A stretch of 64,000 nt of DNA from Orientallactaga sibirica (Eukaryota; Chordata; Mammalia; Rodentia; Dipodidae): the NCBI GenBank assembly GCA_036365145.1, contig JAEOAD010000801.1, forward strand, positions 1 to 64,000, in the 5' to 3' direction. Position 1 is the first letter of the stretch; every line of letters starts with the position of its first letter. Positions 56,816-64,000 of the stretch are shown here, one piece after another. Position numbers and translations under genes: made by a program. Below the pieces are notes generated by a model. It was not told the DNA's origin. It did not search any database and worked only from the letters and a program-made list of their open reading frames with translations.

Positions 56816-57378
56816 CTCCTTCCCCTCTATTACATCACTAAGTTCTCTCCTGCTATCTTTGGTTTAGAAGGTGCCATAACCTGTCACCCCTTTATGATCC
56901 CTGATATACTGTTTTATTAATTAATATTTGTCTTATCACTTAAGAGTAGAAAAAATAGGCCAAAGGATCCCATCCTTTTTAATCTTTCCAATTTCTGAAT
57001 AAGGACAAAATAAACATAGCAATTAAAGAAAACAGGAAAATCTAGATTCAGACACTCTGTTGTAGTCTTAGAATTAATTTCTTTAATGAATCTGTATCCA
57101 AAACATGAATTTATTTTCATCACTGATTTTCTCTCATCAGCCTTAAAGTACAATGAATCAAATTTTCTTCAATTATATTTAATATGCATAACATTATGTT
57201 ATGCATAAGTACACTCATTATTAAATAACAAGCAGGGTTGAGCTGGAACACAAATAAACGTATAATAAAAATAGAGTGGGAAATCACAGAGTGATAGACT
57301 CCAGAGATAGAAGAACTTGTTACTTTACATTTTTCATCAGTTAAAATATGTTATAACATTAAGCCCAACAAGTTGATG

Positions 57379-57428
<50 letters not shown>

Positions 57429-58350
57429 CCACACCCATGATAGGACTATTTAATTTACTGCATGCTTGTATAACCTTATTGTGTAAGGCTGTATTCATCT
57501 ACTTAGCCTTGTAAGATATAAAACACAATGTTCCTCTGTGTGTCAGCACCACCAAGAGCTGGGAAGAGCACCTGCCTGGACAGACTCTTCACTAACACTA
57601 ATATGCAGATGATATGAACAAATGAAGGCAGGCTGGGTTCATCCCACATCACCTTTCCAGGCAGAACAAAGAGCTCGCTTTATGTTCTGCAGCAGAGTGA
57701 AGATGATGTGATTCTCATTGGGGAATATGAATGAAGCAAAATTATGCTCTTTTCTATGAAATGTTACCTGCATGAATACATGAATATAGTTGTCTAGGGG
57801 AAACAGTCCTGTAGTCAAGTCAGACTATGACTTAAAAACAAATATATCTTAGCTAAACAGCATAATCATTGCTAACGGTTGCTTGCAATACTCATTCAAA
57901 CAACTTTTAAACACCCACGGAGGGGCTGGGTTGTGACCTGGTGATTCAGGGCCAGGGCTTGGTCGTTAGCACTGCAAAAGCCTAAGAGTCCATACAAAGT
58001 GTTATAAGCTTAACTTTTGATTTGTGGCTAAATAGATAGCTAGCTTGTCATATGAGATCTTTTCCTTACTTGTCATTCTTTCTACCTATAGCTAACTTTT
58101 TCCTCTTTCCAGTTTTATATCACGAGTTTACATTGAAAACTATTAAGTATGTAATACTTTGCTAGATGCTACACAGAGAAAAATATGAAATAGTTTCTTT
58201 CAGCAAGAAACACTGATGCTGTAGGGATTGAAAGAGTATTCAGTCTTAACACACAAGTATCTTAAGATAGTGGTCTAGGGCATCTGTTAAAAAAAAAAAA
58301 AAAAAAAACCTGCCCCCAAAAGCTGGCATCTTCTTTATCTTTTTTAAAAA
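56816..58350. other. Single-copy sequence, right arm
   Basis: Mirror of 46,076-47,615, including a (CA)n at 57,381-57,426. No gene recognised. Confidence 0.6.
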
Positions 58351-59052
58351 TGTTCTAGCCAGGCAAAGTGGCGCTCGCCTTTAATCCCAGCACTAGGGAT
58401 GCAGAGGCAGGAGGGTTGTTGTGAGTTCGAGGCCACCCTGGGACTACATAGTTAATTCTGGGTCAGCCTGGGACAGAGTGAGACTCTACCTCAAAAAAAA
58501 GTTCCTTGATTTATTTGTGTATGGGTATATGTGAAGATTTCTTGTTTCTGCAAATGAACATGAGGCTTTCCATGGGTGGCTGGTGAATTGTACCTGGGCC
58601 AACAGACTTGGAAAGCAAGCACCTTTAATTGCTGAGCCATCTCTCCAACTCCTTCCAATCTTTTAAAAAATATTTTTATTTATTTGAGAGAGAGAGATAC
58701 AGAAATAGGTAGGTAGACAGCCAGGCATGGTGGCGTACACCTTTAATGCCAGCACTCAGGAGGCAAAGGTAGGAGGATCGCCATGAGTTTGAGGCCAGCC
58801 TGAGACTACATAGTGAATTCCAGGTTAGCCTGGGCTAGAGTGAGAGCCTACCCTGAAGAAACAGAAACAAACAAAAAATCGGCAGGTAGAGAGAGAGAAT
58901 GGGCCCCGTAAGGCCTCCAGCTACTACAAATGAACTCCAGATGTGTGCGCCCCCTTGTGCATCTCACTTATGTGGGTCCTGGGGAGTGGAACCAGAACGC
59001 TTTGGCTTGCAGGCAAACACCTTAACTGCTAAGCCTTCTCTCCAGACCTCTT
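58350..59052. mobile_element. B1, tRNA-SINE and nested SINE/B1 (right arm)
   Basis: B1 (+) 58,352-58,505, SINE (-) 58,506-58,650, SINE (-) 58,655-59,052 split by a B1 (+) at about 58,718-58,875. Mirrors the left arm. Confidence 0.93.
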
Positions 59053-59444
59053 TCTTCCAGTCTTGAAGTTGATTTTACCTGCTTCTAAGCAGTATTCATG
59101 ACTACTAGGCAAAGTACAACTTCAGAGAGCCAAGGTATTGAAATGTGGCAAAGTAACTGAATACCGTTTCCACAGACTCTGTGCTCCAAATGCAGTGCAA
59201 GAGGATTGGGAACAGGCCGCCTAGCCTCAATGTAGGGACAGGGTTGGCTCATGCATTTAGTGCTCCTATGTTTTTGAATGGATTGCCTAAAGGATTGGCT
59301 CCTGTCTTACCCATCTTGGAGCCTTGAGGACACCAACACTGTCTTCCTACCTGTAGACCAGAGTTAGTGGATTGGGTTAATAGACACCATAAATTCCACC
59401 CTATTAATCCACGGAGCAAATAAGATGAAATAAAAAATTATTTC

Positions 59445-59737
59445 AGGGCTAGAGAAAGAACCCAGTGGTTAAGGCACTTGCCTACCAACCTAAAAGACCT
59501 GTTTGACTCTGCAGAATCCATGTAATTCCAGTTACACAAAGTGGTGCATGCATCTGGGATTTGTATGCAGCTGCTAGAGGCCCTGGCACACCCATTCTCT
59601 CTCTACCTGCTGGGCATGGTGGCACACACCTTTAATCCCAATACTCACTAGGGAGGCAGAGGCCAGCCTAAGACTACATAGTGAATTCCAAGTCAGCCTG
59701 GGCTAGAGTGAGGCCCTACCTTGAAAAGCCAAAATAA

Positions 59738-59781
<44 letters not shown>

Positions 59782-59785
59782 TAAT
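59445..59785 (+). mobile_element. tRNA-SINE, B1 and (AAT)n (right arm)
   Basis: Mirror of 44,641-44,985. Confidence 0.92.
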
Positions 59786-60027
59786 TCTTTCAGCACAGAG
59801 CAAGTAATTTAAAAAACCTAAGCTCTAACCTTCCCTCTGGGGATTAAGAGTTATTCTATGTGTCCAGTGCCCCAACAGTTTTGGAACTGTCCATGGAACC
59901 AGCTTCTATCTCAGAAAGCTTGGAGCTCTGCTGGATCTGATGAAGTCTAACCACAGGGGATGAATGGTAGGGGGGGACAACTTTCTCCTCAGTCTTTCTC
60001 ATGCACATGCACATGTACAGAGCATAT

Positions 60028-60028
<1 letters not shown>

Positions 60029-60063
<35 letters not shown>
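60029..60063. repeat. (CA)n microsatellite (right arm)
   Basis: Shorter partner of 44,357-44,401. Confidence 0.96.
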
Positions 60064-60065
<2 letters not shown>

Positions 60066-60139
60066 GAATATACCTCATACATCATATCAAACATATTACT
60101 ATCCACGTGCACATGCCAAAGAATCCACTTTTCAAAGGA

Positions 60140-60880
60140 CTATCAAAGTGCTGAAGAGATTGCTTGGTGGTTAAAGGTGCTGCTTGCAAAGGCTGATAGC
60201 CTGGGTTCAATTCCTCAATCCCCACGTGAAGTCAGATGCACAAAGTGGTGCATGTATATGGAGGTCATTTCTAGTGATACCCATTCTCCCCCACCACGCC
60301 TCTCCAATAAATATATTTTAAGAACACAATAGGGCTGGAGAGATGGTTTCTCAGTTAAGGCACTTGCCTGCAAAGCCAAAAGGATCCCAGTTCAATTCTC
60401 GAGGACCCACATAAGCTAGATGCACAAGAGGGGCGCCTGTGTCTGGAGTTCGTTTGCAGTGGCTGATGCCCTGGTGCACCTATTCTCTCTCTCTCTGCCT
60501 CTCTCTTTTTCATATATATATATTTTAACTTAAATAGGGCTGGAGAAATTGCTTATCAGTTAAGGTGCTTGCCTACAAAGCCTAAGGACACAGGTTTGAG
60601 TCCCCAGTACCCACATAAGCCAGATGCACATGGTGGCTCATGTGTCTGGAGTTTCTTTGCAATGGTTGGAGGCCCTGATATGCCCATTCTCTCTCTCCCT
60701 TTCTCATAAATAAATATAAAAGAAAAAATAGTTAGCCAGGCATGCTGGTGCATGCCTTTAATCTCAGCACCCAGGAGGCAGAGGTAGGAGGATGGCCATG
60801 AGTTTGAGGCACCCTGAGACTACATAGTTAATTCCAGATCAGCCTTCGCTAGAGTGAGACCCTACCTCGAACCCCCAAAA
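60140..60880 (+). mobile_element. Three tRNA-SINEs and one B1 (right arm)
   Basis: SINEs at 60,140-60,320, 60,328-60,512 and 60,536-60,715, then B1 60,730-60,880. Mirrors 43,545-44,275. Confidence 0.93.
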
Positions 60881-61221
60881 GAAGCAAAAATACATGAATA
60901 GAATCTTTAAAAGGACTCTAAAATATGTTAAAACATAAACAATATAAGTAGATCTAAATTGTGACACCAATAACATAAAGGGAAGAGGGAGAGAGGAGTT
61001 AAAATGTAGAACTTTTGTATACAACTGAACTTGCCACTTGTTATCAGCTTAAAATGGACTAGTTTATTTTACATAAGCCCCAAAGTAACCCCATGTATAC
61101 TACAGAAGTTACACAAAAAGAAAATGAAACGAGTCAAAGCACTTCAATAACAAATAGCAACAAAAACACAAAGATAGAATGACAATGAAAAGTGGTGACA
61201 CAAGATTTTGGGGTTTGGGAG

Positions 61222-61568
61222 TGTAGCAGACAGCTGTAGGTTCTCTGAGATAAACTTCCAGACAAGGCACAGTTATGGAGGAAGTGATATTATTTATTGA
61301 AGCTTACAGATCCAGGGGAAGTTCCATAATGGCAGAAGAAGCTGGCTTGCCGTCCCAGGACCAAACACAGAGAGCAAAGCCAAAAGCCAAAAGCACAGCA
61401 TACCTCAGGAACTAGGCCCACTTTGCATATCCTTACAATGGAATCTCAAACCCACCCCACACCTTAAGATCCACCCAGTGACCTTGCCTCCAGCCAGGTG
61501 GATGCAGATGCACACAACAAACTTATAAAACACTGAATGTATTGGGGCCATCGATTCAAACTACCACA
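61222..61568 (-). mobile_element. LTR-like element, right-arm copy
   Basis: Reverse-complement partner of 42,849-43,197, with the same ends. It arose through the inverted duplication, not by a second insertion. Confidence 0.6.
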
Positions 61569-62679
61569 TGGTGGTATTCCCCCAAATTTATGAACCCAAA
61601 TGTTGGGCCCTGTCCTATCTCTAACAAAGAATTAATAAAGATGAACTCAAGAAGGATCATTTATGAATCATTAAGTTGATTTAGGGAGAAATCACAAATA
61701 GTGGGGTTTACTTAAGGGAAACTGGGATCCAGGAAGAAGTCCAGAGCAGAGGCACCAGCACATTGGGAAGTGGGAAACACAGACTCACGTGGAAGACACA
61801 GCAGAGTCCATCAGATTCATTCGAGAGACATGGCTGGGGCAGAACCATAAACACGTGGAAGATAGAACGTACATGCTTATGTAGGGAGATTTAGAAGGAA
61901 CAACCACAGCATCCGCTTTGAGTTTCCCAGGGAAGAACATTAAGAGGGCAAATAAGTGGTAGTGGCTTAGGGGAAGAATAGCAGAGAAAAAAATATCAAA
62001 GCAAGACCAAGCGATTGAGAGGAGGAGTAGAGAAGAGGGTCACACCAATGGTTAGGCCAAGTCGAGAGAAATTACACAGGTAGGAGGCCTAGAGTTCGAG
62101 GGAGCACTCACCATGGTGGATCTGGAGTGTAAGGAAAATACACAAGTGGTAGATTCAGGGACCAGAGGGAAATCATACATGTAATTACAGTGAGAAGTGA
62201 CCCCAAATGATAAACCAAAGGCAAGCAGAAAACCATCCAGATGAAGAAACAGTGCTCTGCTCCCTTCCCCCCAGAGAAGAGGGGAGCCACGCATAAGCAC
62301 CCAGGCAGAGACAGTAAAAAGAGAGAGAGAGAAAAGGGTGAGCTGGAATAGCCTTTAGAGTTGACTGAAACATATTCGTTCTTCAGATTCAGGAATGCAA
62401 GGGGGAAACCCGATTGCAGAAAAACAAAATTAGACCCACATCTCTCATCCTGCACCAAAATCAACTCAAACTGGTCGAAGACCTTTATGGGAAGGCAGAA
62501 ATGCTAGGCAGTGGAAGTAACAGTTATAACTGTAGGTGTGTTGGACAGACACATGTCCCATCTCCATCCTGCCTTAGGTAGGTTCTGGGGATTTGAACTA
62601 CACTCATCAAGCATCATAGCAAATGTTTTTAGCCACCTAGAAAGCTCACAAATTGTGTATTTTATTGAGTTTTTTAAAT

Positions 62680-62835
62680 TTTTTATTTTGGTTTTGCAAG
62701 GTAGGGTCTCACTCTGGTCCAGGCTGACCTGGAATTAACTATGTAGTCTCAGGGGGGCCTCGAACTCTCAGCGATCCTCCTACCTCTGCCTCCCGAGTGC
62801 TGGGATTAAAGGCGTGCGCCACCACGCCCGGCTTT
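62680..62835 (-). mobile_element. B1 SINE (right arm)
   Basis: Partner of 41,585-41,735. Confidence 0.97.
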
Positions 62836-63111
62836 ATTGAGTTTTTGATTGGCATGCTGCCTGTATATATTTACGAGATATGATACGCTATCTTCATTCA
62901 TGTGCACAATAGGTCGTGAGCAACTTAGAGTAAGTAGCAAATTCATCACCATCATTAATTTGTTTGTCGCATTCATCATATTGTGGTGTAGAGTGTAAAA
63001 TGTATCCCCTCGTATCAAGCAATAACTCTTTTCCTATGAAGTAACCTTCCCCACCACACCCCACCCCCAGCCTCTGGTCACCACTCTTCTACTGCCAACT
63101 TCTGTGAGACC

Positions 63112-63275
63112 ATTTTTTTTTTTTTTTTGGTTTTTCGAGGCAGGGTCTCACTCTGGTCCAGGCTGACCTGGAATTCACTATGTAGTCTCAGGGTGGCCTT
63201 GAACTCTCGGCGATCCTCCTACCTCTGCCTCCCGAGTGCTGGGATTAAAGGCGTGCGCCACCACGCCCGGCTGTG
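63112..63275 (-). mobile_element. B1 SINE (right arm)
   Basis: Partner of 41,146-41,305. Confidence 0.97.
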
Positions 63276-63509
63276 AGACCATTTTTGTACCTTCCACTTG
63301 TGGATGTGATCCTAAGATGCTCTCCTTTCTGTGCTGGGATTATTTCATTGAGTATCATCATCTCTGGCTTCATCCATGTTGAAATGAGGGAATGGGAATG
63401 TGTCATGCCGGTGACATTTTGTACACATACACACCATGGTTCCTTTATCCATAAATCTGTTTTGGAAATTTATGTTGATTGCATATTCTGGCTGCTGCAG
63501 ACATGGTAG

Positions 63510-63680
63510 TAAAATTGCTTTTTTTTCTTTCTTTTCTTGTCTTGTCTTTTCTTTTTTTTTTTTTTCTTTTTCTTGTGAAGCAGGATCTTTCTACATAGCC
63601 AGGTTAGCCTTATTATCCTGTTGCCTCAGACTTCAGAGTGCCGAGAAAGCAGTCACATGCCATCATGCCTGGTTCTGTGC
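63510..63680 (-). mobile_element. Old B1-like SINE with TTTTC-rich flank (right arm)
   Basis: Partner of 40,735-40,900. The T/C-rich stretch differs in length from the left arm. Confidence 0.65.
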
Positions 63681-64000
63681 TATGTACTGATTTAATTTCA
63701 CTTCCTCTGGACATATACTTCGTAGTGGGATGGCTGTGTGAACCCATTTTAGTAGAGAAATCCTCACACTGTTTTCCATAATGTCTGCACTAATTTACAT
63801 TCTGACAAACAATAGCAGACCCCTCCTTTTAAGAAGGAGGACACAGGAGGGCCTTCCATACAGAAAGCATTAGTTAACACTGAGAATATACCTGATTCCC
63901 CAAATCAAAGTGGAATGTCATTGCATTAAAATATAGTGAATCTGATCTCGAATGTTTTACAAATTACCCCATCCCTTTCTCAAATCCCCCTCCAAAGGAT

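Larger units (their letters stand above)
52896..64000 (-). repeat. Right arm of the large inverted repeat, truncated by window end
   Basis: This is the inverted partner of 40,416-51,545. Every mobile element of the left arm reappears in mirrored order and orientation. Examples are the LTR-like element (61,222-61,568), the TTA/AAT microsatellite (59,740-59,782) and the B1 at 63,112-63,272. Homology begins inside a tRNA-derived SINE at 52,896 and runs to the last base. Arm-specific differences exist, such as a local tandem duplication at about 53,928-54,012. The sequence is therefore not an exact reversed copy. Confidence 0.96.

Noticed and set aside
40416..64000. Palindrome as a simple assembly mirror artefact
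   Set aside because: Arms differ by substitutions, microsatellite lengths and independent tandem duplications, and the spacer has unique sequence. Only long reads can fully exclude an artefact.

Overview
This window is nuclear DNA from a rodent. It is packed with B1 (7SL-derived) SINEs and with a second, tRNA-derived SINE that opens with a ggctggagagatggctt-type head and ends in a CT-rich stretch plus A-rich tail. It also has one nearly full-length LINE-1, many CA/GA/ATTT microsatellites and no obvious intact conventional gene. The B1 subfamily, with its 'gaggccaccctgagactacatag' style middle, is not the mouse or rat consensus. From memory it resembles jerboa (Dipodidae) B1; that is an inference and needs a repeat-library search.

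Layout. 1-12.8 kb: SINE-rich intergenic DNA with long A/T-simple tracts, a polypurine GGAA/G tract and the first copy of a 1.6 kb segment that recurs at 20.8-22.4 kb. 12.8-19.75 kb: a degenerate, locally duplicated array. Its units share the same block order: an entry block, a hairpin, a SINE, a GGAA tract, an exon-like block and an AT/GT satellite. The exon-like block is present four times with a splice acceptor. Around 15.9-16.5 kb two blocks are phase-compatible exons of an unidentified small gene or pseudogene. 17.73-17.78 kb holds a perfect 22-bp inverted repeat with an 11-nt loop. 22.4-25.3 kb: SINEs and simple repeats. 25.37-32.97 kb: a minus-strand LINE-1 with 5' UTR (YY1-like site at its start), ORF1 and ORF2. 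Both ORFs are broken, one break replacing the endonuclease glutamate codon, and a B1 sits in ORF2. 33-40.4 kb: SINE-rich and single-copy DNA.

40.4-64.0 kb: the dominant structure is a large inverted repeat. The left arm runs from about 40,416 to 51,545 and the right arm from 52,896 to beyond the window end, around a 1.35 kb spacer. The arms differ by scattered substitutions, microsatellite lengths and arm-specific tandem duplications, so they are not a trivially reversed copy. Each arm carries the same B1s, tRNA-SINEs, one LTR-like element and an ancient L1/HAL1-type fragment. The inner boundary lies inside a SINE, and the spacer contains a third, short copy of arm sequence spliced into the middle of another SINE.

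No functional gene is called with high confidence. The duplicated exon-like family (12.8-19.7 kb) and the palindrome with its patched spacer are the two features most worth following.
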